NCBI RefSeq assembly: GCF_042242105.1 | Contig: NC_092013.1 | Coordinates: 14,997,618-15,061,617, forward strand | DNA from: Pempheris klunzingeri | Lineage: Eukaryota > Chordata > Actinopteri > Acropomatiformes > Pempheridae | DNA length: 64,000 nt | Direction of reading: 5' to 3' | Shown: positions 1-39,958 of the stretch, one piece after another | How positions within the stretch are numbered: position 1 is the first letter of the stretch | How the letters are laid out: each line of letters opens with the position of its first letter | The notes under the pieces: generated by a model | Seen by the model: only the letters and a program-made list of their open reading frames with translations | The model's database searches: none | Told to the model about the DNA's origin: nothing | Translations under genes and position numbers: made by a program

Positions 1-2822
1 TTCCACTCCCGGCTAACCCCGTCCATCCTCACCCAGCCCGTGGCCACTTGCTGAGGTAAAAGGTTTAACTCATTGATTGAGTGGTCCTCCAAACGTTTAA
101 GCAGAGGATGTCGCCATCACAAAGTCAAGAGCTCTTCACCTTCAGGAGGACCAGACAGTCATCGAGCCAATTGGAGTCTTTACAAAACACACAAAAGTCA
201 AAACTCACCCGGCTGACTTTTCATAGACAAGACATCATTAGATGTATTGTAAAAACTTTAAATAGCTGTAGCTCTAAGATCTTAAATAGAACATAAACAG
301 AAAAGAAAATTAATTGGCAACTACACTGATAATTGATTGATCATTAATGCAATTTTCTAAGCAAAAATGTCAACCATTCTCTGGTTTCATCTTGCAATGT
401 AAAGAATCGCTGCTTTTCTATGTTTCATATAATTGTTAACTTAATATTTTTTTGAATTGATTTGATGACTTTTCTTTGACTCTCCACGTTGTGCATTCTC
501 CGTGCAAGAATGCTGGAAAACATCAGAACTTGGAAACAAAAACTTGAAATCTCAAGAACTCTAAATTGATGCCATTATGTCAATGGAAAACTCATAAACT
601 TTCATAATTAGATGATAGTAGCCTGAAACAAAAAGATATGGAAAACAAGACGTGAGGCTCAAAAAAGTGGAATAAAATGTGAAAATAACCAGACATTTGC
701 TGTGCTGTGGTACATTTTTTCTCCATAATGTGTCACTAATTATGCTGGGCAAATAATGCAAGAGAGCACAACAATTTACTGCAAGCCTGCGAGGGGACGT
801 CGACATCTGTACAGTGGGTGGATAGAGAGGCAGAGAAATAACACAGGTAGACTAAACTCAACTTGCAGCCATTTCCCAGCTGCTGTGTGCGTGATTAAAC
901 CTTCAATTCTGCTCAACTAACTCACACTAACCACAAATCGTTAGCCTAATTACCTTACATTTTATTAGGGAACACACACGGACACAGAAAGAGGGAACCA
1001 CACAAGAGAGAGAGAGAGAGAAACCTCCGAATTGCCAGGCATTAAATCACTATCTCAACACAAAGCATTCCCATCTTAGCAATCTTCCTTCTTTTGGGGG
1101 ATTTCGGAGGATTTGCTAAAGCTGTACATTTTGCAAAGCAGATTTTTTCTTCTGGATGTTGGTGGTGCTGTTGAAAACAGCTCCACAGATTGCATTGTGC
1201 TGACTGAGGTACAGTACAGATAGTGCATAGCAAAGTGCGCAGGAGTGGGAGAGGGAGGATTGTGGTGTGAGCTTCCTTTTATCCTGGTTCAATGGCTCAG
1301 AGAAAAGGGTGATTAGTTTGTCCCATCTGAAAGCGCTGCCACGTCTTTGGTTACAGAGATAAAAGCTCTGCCTCGCGTCGAAGAGAGCAGCCATTGTCAC
1401 GCTAAAAGAGAGGCAAAGCCCCCCAGTCCACTTAAATGAGGGGAGACACTGAGCAGTCCTAAGGAATGTCTCTTTAAGACATTTCTTTATGAGTGTTTTA
1501 AAACAAACCAGACTCATTGAAGAGCAGACAGTGAAATGCTCTCTTGTATAATTTAATAATATAAGCTTTTTCCTGGAAACAAAGAGCTCTTTGAAGAGAG
1601 CATAGATGCCATAATAAGACACCGATGACAGGCTCATCCAGTAGATCTTCTCCCCATCCCCATCAGAGGGCTATCCCAGAGTACACTGTGCCTGCACTGG
1701 GGATGTGAGGGATGGCCATTAAGCACACAGGTCGGGTCCAGGTAGGGCAATGACAGCAAGGAAATGGGAACTGTCCTGTCAGTCTGCCGGACAGGAGACA
1801 AGCTGTTTACAGGAAGGCTTTGCCAAGGGTCTGTCCATGGTATGCAGGCTATGCGATGTGGATCACTGGCTGTAAAATCCCATCAAAGGAGGCTTCTTGG
1901 TCTCAGCGGTGTGAAGCTAAGCTTATCCACAAGGAGATGAGCTTCTGGCAGCCTCGGTGTGACCAACGGAACCACTTTTCCATACATGGACCCGTGGATC
2001 GAAATTACAGAGGGGAGATTCATATTTGGTTTGCTTTGTGCTGTTTGTGTGCATCAGCAGGTGGTCTCTCCATCATGAGCTGATGGGTATTGTTTTGAAG
2101 GGCCTTGACTGTGATTGGTTGGAGTAAACAGTGGATGGGTTTGTCTGTTTTCATATCCCTAATGCAGTCCTCGGACCTGCACTGCCAAGTCACACCTCTG
2201 AATGAGAAGAGTGGCGCGACTACATGGATGAGAGATTTAAGATTTAAACACGGGGCCAGAGCTAGACGGGGAATGTGGACATTTGGAGCTTTGACGTACA
2301 TTTTAAATTACATCTCTAGCCGACTGCCATACAAGCTATCTATCAGAAACTACAGAAGCCATGACCTCACCCAGATCGTCCTTGTTTTTTAGAACAAGAT
2401 ACTACTATGATGCAAACCGGATTTTAGAGCAAATGTCAACACTTAATCTCTTTCAACACTTGAGATTTTTTTCCCACCATCCACATCTAAGCCTTGTGGG
2501 TCTGTTGTAACAACACAAGCACTGTGGACATGGCAAAGACTGATAACATCTGCTGAGGAGTCTGGGTGGGCAGAGCACCTCTTGACCCTTCTGACCTCTC
2601 TCTGAAAACCTTTAATTTAGAGGTTTGTGCCAAGGGTGAGGTGATGTTTGAAGCACCCTTCTTCCTGCTGAGTCAGGAAATGACATACTGCCGTTTTGTA
2701 AACATGCCTACCTACACACTCTGTTTTAAACATAAATGTCACAATGAATAAAACGTCTGATGGATGTGATTTTTTTTTTGTTTACTTTAAGGGGTAGAAA
2801 GTATACAAATCTGGATACTTAC
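1..2822 (-). other. megf6 intron 3 (continues off the left edge)
   Basis: No exon was found here on either strand. It holds a diverged copy of a dispersed repeat near 300-450 and a short GA run near 1004-1021. Open frames here, for example 1116-1637 minus, lack domain patterns and look random. Confidence 0.5.
300..450 (+). repeat. dispersed teleost repeat, family A, copy 1
   Basis: The core TTAATTGGCAACTA, then TGATAATTGATTGATCATTA, then GCAAAAATGTCAACCATTCT, matches the order seen in copies at 18.3, 24.4, 49.7 and 50.6 kb. I recognise the family as a very common fish repeat whose ends are rich in ATTAATCG-like motifs. It is likely a short non-autonomous DNA transposon, but I cannot name it securely. 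Confidence 0.55.
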
Positions 2823-5800
2823 GATACAGACAACCAGCTTCTCCATTAAGTTGAGACCATCCAGGGCAACACTTGTACACGGTCTGATAATCCTGTCTGT
2901 ATACTTGTCTGTATGCAGTGTAGTACGCTGTCCTGTTAACATGACAAACATTGAGTTAAAAACTTTCAAACAAATCTGAAAACAATACAAAACGAGGAGA
3001 GGAGTTGTTGTAGTATTCCACTGTAAAACAGTGGTGTGTGAATGTGAGCATACATGCATAGGGCAATGTTTGATGTTTCATGTGGTTAATACAACTGATG
3101 TCGTTTGACAAGCATGCAACATAATGTTGAGCAAACCTTTTCCCAGACGTTTTAAGGTGTTGCTTCAAAGTGTGAGACTGACGGTGCCAATCCCTGTACT
3201 TTGGGACCCCTCTCATTGCTGCACAGTCATTACACATTGCGGAAACACGTTTTGTTTACAGCGAATAATTGTGGCCTTGCCTGCCTTCAAAGCAGCCTTT
3301 GACTTTGTAACACGGTAAATAACGCAGAGAAAGCAAGTGTGAGAAGCGCAGTGAGAAAAATCCTGAAACTGACTCTTAGAGAAAGGCTAAAATGTTAGCA
3401 TTAGCAGACGTGTCATACCCTTTAAAGCTGAGGGGGCTCATGAACACCAGGTATCTGGATTTTATACTTTTGTTTTATTCTATATTTTATTTCTCTGATT
3501 TTTCAAAATATGCAGATATGGTCATTTTATCCTAAAACATGAGTCAAACAATCTTCTAAATATGTCTGAGATCATACCTCAAAAAGTCACATTCACAATA
3601 TTAGTTGCTCCCAAAAGTTGTAGAGTGAACTCATATCAGTGTGTTTAGGGTACATGTACAGGTTATATGTACTTAGGCTGGTTAGGATGGATCTTTCAGG
3701 CAGGCTGAGCAGTTTAGAAAACAGGTTACTAAAACTCAAAGTCAAAGGAGGAGACACTGCTATGTGTTGTCAGTCTGTACTCAGATGGTTTCTGTACATC
3801 GTGTTTGCAAATACAGCTACTACATGCTTGCTGGTTCCTTTAATCTGTGGCCTTATTATCAATGTTCTCAATATGAATTTGAATTGCAGATATCGTATTT
3901 TTATGTGCATTTATGCCTCTTAAAATTTTTCAGTGAGGCAGACAACATTTAGCTCTTTTTCAAGTAAAGCGGCAGCTGTGTAGAAGCTACTGTGTAGGTG
4001 AGTGGATGCTGTGACTGTCGTTTACAATAAGCGCACATAACAGCACAAATGATAAAAATAAACATACAGTATTTACCCTAATGTATCCCTAAATGGGAGA
4101 TTAGTGAAGTTTAAAAATAATCCCCCAAAGTCTCTGAAAATATATGCCAAATTGCGTCATTATTTGGGGGAAGGACCCCAGCTTGGCTTCCATGACGCCC
4201 CTGAGCATTAGGACTCTCCTTCAAAGGAATGCTGGCTGCTGAGACGTCTGCGTGTTAAATAGCTGGTAACCCAGATTAAGTGGGGCTACACCTTGCACTT
4301 AACTGTACGAGAGGTTCAAAGTGGTGATTACAGAAGAGATGAAGAGGGAAGGTGAGATCAGTAAACTGGATCTCATGCTGTTTGATACTGTTTGGAGGAG
4401 GAGTTAAATGAAAGACTGTACCCTCTGTGATAAATTCTTTTGGTGGCATGACTCATAGAGACAACACTAGACCATAAATTAGTGCTTTGCTTTAGTCAGA
4501 GCCTAATCAGCAAAGCGTTACAGCCCCTGCAGGTGAGGACGGGAGTGTTTGTATAAGAATGGGGCCAGAGCTTTGGAGAGACAGAAAGGGAAGACGAGAC
4601 AGACTACAAATGAGGTGTCTTACTCACCTCCTCTCATATCCCATGCACCATGACTGCCCCACACAGCCTTGCTTCCACACTTTAACCATGCGTGTGAAGG
4701 CCTGCACACACGGCTGCCTCTGGGCGACCAGCGTCACCTCCCTCTCCACGCACACATTGGGCCTGGAACGAAAACAGTGATAAAAATACTTATGGTGTCA
4801 AAATGTTCTGCAGTGTTTTTACAGATGTACAGGTGGCAGCGGGGCAATTTATGAGCGCTGTAAGAAATGTTGTAGCAAAGACAGATGGACCACGCCTGAG
4901 AAAGGTAGTTTTAGTTGACAACGATGTAATGCCTGTGAGGGCATTACCTGTGCTGAGGTGTGAGGCTGCTTATGATGCCTGGTTTTGGTATTTCTTTTAA
5001 AGACTTAAGGGGAATTCCTCATACATCACCTATCAGGACGCAGAGCTGTAAAGCACAAGATGCTACCTGTAGTGCAACCTAAACTCAGCATTCATCTGAA
5101 AAGCGTTACCTGACCGTTTTTTAGAGGGTTGGAAGGACATGCAAGCGGCAAGGATTTTGTTTTATTTTCTATCTTCCACTCCAAATGTAAAAAGCAAAAA
5201 AAATACAATCATAACCAGACAAGATGAAAATGTGATCCAGGTTTGCTGGGAAACAAAAGCATATGATGCAAAATCTCTGTAAGACGTTACTACTCCACTG
5301 CATGGCATTTTAAAAAGAAACAAATAAAACCAAAACATGCCACAATTTTCCAGACAATTCACTGAAACTGTTATAGTGTTTACAATGGGCATACGGTGGA
5401 ACATGCAGGTTTTCACTTGAATGTATGAGGCTGACTGTCAGCAGAAACAGGATATGGTTAGCATTTTCACCCTCGGGTAAAATACGGTGATGTTTTGCCC
5501 TTCTTACACAAACTCTGTCTGGGTTAACAGTGAGACCTGCCACTGATGACTTCACACCGTTTGCTGCATTGCTGCAGCGCACAGAGGAGCCTCGTCAAAA
5601 AAAAAAAAAGTGCAACATGATCTTTGAAACATTTACTCCTTTGGTAATCCTCCAAGGACAGACAGGAAGGCTCGGCATATGGAGATCAGCAGGAATCTTA
5701 AGACAACATCCAGCTGCTCATCTCATAAACAACAGTAATCACCGTCACCTCCAGCTGTACACATAATTGCATATGAAAAACCTTACTGTTGGCGGCAGGT

Positions 5801-6410
5801 AACAGCAGAGAATCTTCTCTCACATAATTCAAGACCCATATTTATCATTTTGGGGTTCAAGGTAGCTTTTAAAATTGTCCGGCTCCTCACTTTAAGGGCT
5901 TAAAACAAAAAACCTCTGATGGAGTTAGGAATTCAGCACAGACCCTCCACAAGGAGCCAATATGTAATCATGTAAATAACAGAACTGTTATACATGCAAA
6001 CCAATAAAGACCATGCTGAGTGCACAGCAGCAAAAAGAACCTTCCAGTATCTACAAAGCAGACCTGTCATCCAGCTGTTTGATACCTATGAAACAAGAGG
6101 AAAAAACTTCACAAGCTTCTGTTTTCTGCCTCTGGTTGAGTCTTTGACACATGGTTATACATGTGCAGGTGAACCAGCAGTTTTCTCAGGTTCAAACAAA
6201 ATAAATGTGGAAAAAAACATCTTAAGATAGATGAAGAGTAAAGTTGATCATGAATAATTAAGTATAAGTTAGTTAAACCACCTATAAACAACAAAACACT
6301 GGATAAATGGTTACTCACATGTAGGACTGGAGATTGTTGGCGATGCCATACCGTAATGCGTGCGTCTCTTTAATAAATATTAGGAAAAAAGAAAAAATAA
6401 CACTATCCAT
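2823..6410 (-). CDS. megf6: megf6 5' end: signal peptide and EMI domain (partial)
   Basis: Three coding exons, 5' to 3': 6410-6319, 4762-4628 and 2932-2823, all with GT/AG limits and matching phases (2, 2, then 1). The product starts MDSVIFSFFLIFIKETHA, a hydrophobic signal peptide, then MPNVCVEREVTL. The EMI domain follows, with PCVQAF, WCMGYERR, then YYTAYRQVY and the hallmark CCPGW near the end. This matches the start of human MEGF6 as I remember it (MPHVCAEQELTL, ERRTVYYMGYRQVY, RCCRGW). MEGF6 is a secreted protein with one EMI domain and many EGF-like repeats; its role is poorly known. The EGF exons must lie left of the window, since no cysteine-patterned exon was found in 1-2822. The start is the only ATG in exon 1 that gives a signal peptide. 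Another EMI/EGF family member is possible but fits less well. Confidence 0.82.
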
Positions 6411-6766
6411 CTTTCTTCTTATTGGATTAGAGTTTCAAAAAATGTGAATTACTCGAAAGCTCATTCATGAGTATAACTCAACAGTTTAACCATCAAAAAG
6501 ATTTTTTTAAAATACATAAAATCCGAGCGATCAACTGTGACAAACTTAAAACGCGCGTAAAATAGTTTCCGCGTGGGAATGAGCAGTACTTTCCAAAAGA
6601 GTCCCAGCCATCACATGCGCTGGTTTCTGTTCCTTGTGAGCCGGTGTGGGACACTGACTGAAAGCTGCAGCTCACCTACGCTTCCTCACTGCAGATGTTG
6701 GACTGACGAGCGAAAACTGAGCGCGCTCAGCCTCCTTCCATTGACTTGGTAATGATGGCAGAGGTT

Positions 6767-6843
<77 letters not shown>

Positions 6844-8761
6844 GGGGCTGCCATTCATTATTCAGAGCTGCAGCAGCTCCTGAAACAAACACAAGACACT
6901 CTGCAGAAGGAAAATTGCGCTCTCAAACAGCGGATTGGAAACAAAAAGGTTTCCTCCAGAACTTTAAACATCAAATCAAACTTTTCCAAAACTGAAACTA
7001 CAATTAAAATAATGTCTCCATCTAGACTTGTGTCAGTCTATATGCTACCTAATGCGTCATATTATATGCTGATTTCTAAATAACCAATGCTTATATTCAG
7101 TCACTCCAACAATATATCGCTCTATCGGTTCCATGAGAATAAAAACGATGCTGGGGGATGCGCACATGCAGAGCAGTATCCGGAGCCATAACGCGAAGCA
7201 GAAGTGCATCTGCACGTGGGAAGAAGCCAACAACTGACTAACTGACTGACTGAGTGAAATACTATCACCCACGGAGCACCAGAGGATGTTCGGGGTTGGG
7301 TCGGCGGTCACTCTGCAGAGCAAATAGCTGATGGTGCGGTCACAGGGTCAGCCGCCAAGACCGACTACTGCTGCTCTCCAAACAAAGCTTTCATTGCTCG
7401 CATGTGTGTTCACGACCCCAAAGAGTCCCGGGTCACCATGTCCGTGCGCCCTCCGAGGGCACCAGCCATACAGCATGCTGTTTGAGTTATAGATCAGGGG
7501 CTCTCAGACATGTCAGAGTTCATGCGAGTGGCCAAACTGGGGACATTGAGCCAGACATTATCGAGGGTCTTTTTTCCCAAACCTAAGTGAATCCTATTTT
7601 AATCAAATCAAATTGTTTATATTAATTTGTTGGCTGGATTAACTAATTTGGAAGCCCCGGGGCAAAAATCTGGTGCAAGGCCCCCATACTCTTATATCCA
7701 CCTCACACCATCTGTGCACTGTGTATTTTCTTCTGTCATTTTTTGGCCATAGACTGACCAGAAGTATGGAAATAATTTTTACACCGATTCTGGTACAATA
7801 CACAAAATGGCAACACGTTTTCATTTGCACATGATCCATTTTCCAAATAATGTGAAACAAATTCATACAATTCTTGGGTCTGATAGTGCAGTTAATATTG
7901 TATGTTACTGGTGCAAATTTCTAACCAAATTTGCAGTTGATCAAATTAACAAAACCTGCTTAGAAAGAGCGACTCACTTGCATCCAAGACTGTTTGATGT
8001 GCTTAAACAATTGTTTCAAGACACAATATCAACAGGTTGTAAACATCAACAGGTGACTCCTGCATTATTACCAAATCTAACCTTGAGGTCTTTTCTTGTA
8101 CAGGAGGTCTACGTCAAATCTAGTTTTAATATCATGGTCATGTGGTACATAGTCTTCCACAAATATATGTTAAATTAAATGATCAAGCTAACTAACAGCA
8201 AACCTTTCGGTGTATTATTCCAGCGTAAAAACACTGGTTGGTTCTTTGACTCTTAACAGGGGCCCACAGCTCATGTTTATTTTGGGGCCCACTGTGCAGG
8301 TTAACATATCACAAAAACCTCATATGGGTGCCTGTTTGGTTTGTATGCACTAAAAACTCAATGTTAAGCAGTACAAGTTTGGCACATCTACAGTATATCT
8401 AGAAGGACAAGCACCATGCTCATCCTTTGTAAAATGGATGGTGATTTGCTGTCACCTTGTGGTTAAAAATGAGAACAACGTGCCCCAGCTGGTATTACAA
8501 GTGTCCTACTAGTCATGCAACGAAGAGCACTGAACAAACATTAACAGACATGTCGAAAACAGCAGGAAGTGATCACAGAAAACGACCTTTACACTGCCCC
8601 AAGTACAGCTAAGGAAATAAGCCAGACAGTTCCTCTGTAAGTGTAAGTGATACTTTAAGCACTTTCTGCGCTTTGAACAGGTTAAGTAACTTTACGACGC
8701 TCCCTGACTACCACCTCCAACACGACCTTTGCCCTCCGCATGCTCGCTGCTGTACTGTAGC
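6411..8761. other. intergenic region between megf6 and the AKR7A gene, probably a divergent promoter region
   Basis: The two genes start on opposite strands from this 2.35 kb gap. The megf6-proximal part (about 6530-6730) is richer in CG dinucleotides (ACGCGCG, CCGCG) and may hold its 5' UTR and promoter. It also has the TG microsatellite. A stretch at about 7650-8300 has GGGGC-rich borders (AAGCCCCGGGGC near 7651, GGGGCCCAC near 8261 and 8283) and may be an old short transposon. I found no gene. Confidence 0.4.
6769..6840 (+). repeat. (TG)n microsatellite, about 36 units
   Basis: A pure TG run of about 72 bases lies about 360 bases upstream of the megf6 start codon. The open frames across it on both strands (poly Cys-Val or His-Thr) are artefacts of the repeat. 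Confidence 0.95.
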
Positions 8762-12713
<3,952 letters not shown>

Positions 12714-13361
12714 ACAGCCAAAATCTCCATAACTGTCCAATCAAACACCAAGTTTATACAGAACATAGATCTGCTAAAAGCCCATTTCTTTTAGTTGCAT
12801 ACTTGTGCCTTTTTCCTGAAATCACACTTGAAATAGTTTTTCTTATGATCAAATGAAGACCAGTATGTTTTAATGCGCAAGAGCATTTCAATGTTGATGT
12901 ATAAATGTAAAAATGAAAGCTTATTTTTTTGCCAAGGGAAAATGACTTTTTCTGAAGCCTGTCTTGATTAAACTGTTACATTAAAAATAAGCATTTTTCC
13001 TACATCAACAAAATGTTGTTCTTACACATAAAATACATCAGGTTGCTTAGTTTAACACACAACTGGACATGTGCTCATTCTTTTGGCTGAATGGCAAAAT
13101 AATTTCATGCAATATAAAACTTTTCCTCTTGTTGACAAAATCTTGACACAACGTCTGGACTCCAGGTCATCACTGTTTACTGAAATACAATTCAGTCCTA
13201 TTGCTAAAATTCACGGTGAAGAACAGAAGAGTTTACGGACTGCAAGGAGGGGGGGGGGGCAATCAGGATGAATGGCTTCAACATCAATGTCCCTTCTGCT
13301 ATTGAAGATTGGCAAAAATTACTTTTAAAAACAATTTGTACAAGCTCCTATCCAGATGTTT
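12714..13361. other. shared 3' region between convergent AKR7A and mrto4 genes
   Basis: This 648-base gap lies between two stop codons facing each other, so it holds both 3' UTRs. A run of about 13 G lies near 13247-13259. No clear minus-strand AATAAA for mrto4 was seen; a minus-strand ATTAAA near 12868-12873 would place its UTR across the AKR7A UTR. Confidence 0.45.
12967..12985 (+). promoter_or_regulatory. probable polyadenylation signals of the AKR7A gene
   Basis: Two ATTAAA hexamers begin at 12967 and 12980, about 255 bases after the stop codon. No AATAAA is nearer. Downstream is T- and GT-rich sequence. Confidence 0.45.
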
Positions 13362-15192
13362 TCATTCCGCATCCTCGTCTTCATCATCATCCTGCACATC
13401 CTCTTCCTCGACAGCAAAGCTCTGAAACTCGCCCGTTTCTGAGTTCCACATACATTTGATGTGCACCTTGAATTCTGCCATCTGGATGCTAAAGAGTTTC
13501 TGTAGATGAAAAAGGAGCCAATTTTAACAGTTTATCAGTCAACCGCAACACAATGTAATATGTCCGAGTTAACCTTTTCTCACCAGAATACGAGCCTGCT
13601 CAGGGGTCAGCATGTCTCCCTCCTTACAGACTTCATAGTCCTTCAGCAGTGTCACCACGCCTTTCATAACAGATGGAACAAGATGTGACTACAATGTGTC
13701 ATATCCAAATGATGTGGAAAAAATGGCTGACCTTTTCTCTCAGACATGTTGAAAGAACAGGGCTGATTCTCCTAGCTGGTCTGAATTTAGATCTCTCTCT
13801 CATCCTGTATTTTTACCTTTCTTTAGAGCAGTGGGAAGTCCTAGTTGCCTCAACTGGGGCTCCATTGAGTGAGGAAACTGTTCCAGTGGTCCCTCATCCA
13901 GAGTTGTGTCCATCTGCGCCTCATTGCCTGCCCGCGCATAATCCAGCTCTTTGAAGTGATTGAAATACCTGTAGATAAAGGTTTCCACTTAGTGAACTGC
14001 TGAACAACATTTGGAGAATCACTGGGACACTGGTGCATTAAGTGAAACCTTACTTACTCTTGTACCTCATCCTTCGTTTTATTTGTGAATAGCACTCCCA
14101 CTTCTCCTCGTAGATACTTGCTGACCTGCACATTATCAATAACAATAAAAATTTAAGTCTTTGCAATGGATTATCAATTTTCTGGTTTAACGCCACACCT
14201 AAGATTGTGCCTACCTTGTGCAAATTATCCTTGTATTCGTCTGTTTCTCCTTTACCCAAAGCAACGACCATGACTTTATTTTTGCCAAAGAAGAATCTGC
14301 GGAACAAAGAAGAGTCCAGCTAAACTTTTCTATGACCATGTAAAAGTGGTGTTAAATAGTTACCATACATACATTAAGGAGAATTATAAGAGATCCTATT
14401 GTATAATAGGATGTCAAAATTGATAGGCTGTCTTTTAGTCACTAATATGAGTCAAAGCCCAGAAATACTGGATTCTAAACTTTCCTTAATGCAACTTTGG
14501 TAGCACATTTAATTAGATTTTGGGTTTGACAAACAGAAGTTATTATATAAATTTGTAGTCTCAAAAACAACCCTGACTACATTGTGACGGTTATCTCAGA
14601 CACAAGACATTATACAACTCTTTTCACCGGCTGGATAGTACTTATCATGACATGTCAAGTCACTTCAATATTAAGAAATCGGGGCTTTACCTGCTGTGTT
14701 TCCACGCTGTCCTGATGTCTTTCAGTTTGTTATTCCTCATATTAGCCACTGAGAATATGAACAAGTGTCTGTACGTGTCCACACATTTCCGTAACTTAGA
14801 AAAAAAACACAGATGGAGAATTTAGTGTGAAGCATGTCTACATCCTCAGCTAACCCTGGTTAGCATCACACAGAAGAAGATGCTCACCTCCTCGATTAAT
14901 TTCTGTTTTGATTCCAGTCCTTTCTTGGCTGTTTTCGTTAACGAAACTGGAGGAAAGATCATGTGAAAAACATGATGTCAATCAGTTTGCAAAGAGTTTA
15001 ACTTCAGTCCCCCCCAGAGGGAGATGCTAGCTAAAGTTAGCTTGTTATTTAGCTCCGTTACTCTTCTGTCTGAACTCAGCTGCTACATACAAGCAGTCAA
15101 ATTATACACATCACCAAAATAATAGTTTTGTATATATTACAGGTTAAACGGTGTATGTACTTACTTTTCTTGTCCCTCTTTGACTTCGGCAT
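13362..15192 (-). CDS. mrto4: MRTO4, 60S ribosome assembly factor (mRNA turnover protein 4)
   Basis: Eight exons on the minus strand: 15192-15165, 14946-14888, 14794-14691, 14296-14215, 14125-14058, 13968-13817, 13660-13584 and 13499-13362. They join in frame to 235 residues (human 239). The product begins MPKSKRDKK and contains [83 protein letters not shown] and [17 protein letters not shown], ending in an acidic tail. It is a nucleolar paralogue of ribosomal stalk protein P0. It occupies the P0 site on 25/28S rRNA in pre-60S particles and is later replaced by P0. Identity is very secure from these blocks and the length. It converges on the AKR7A gene; the human orthologues are also neighbours on 1p36. 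Confidence 0.96.

Positions 15193-39958
<24,766 letters not shown>

Noticed and set aside
1-60. Possible megf6 EGF exon at the very left edge (minus-strand acceptor-like TTTTACCTCAG)
   Set aside because: In the required phase it meets a stop codon within 15 codons and shows no cysteine pattern.
1116-1637. 173-residue minus-strand frame in the megf6 intron
   Set aside because: No EGF cysteine spacing, no domain pattern and no sensible splice sites in phase with megf6 exon 3.
6672-7083. Open frames of 60-105 residues made of Cys-Val or His-Thr repeats
   Set aside because: They only read through the TG microsatellite on either strand; no exon structure or family match.
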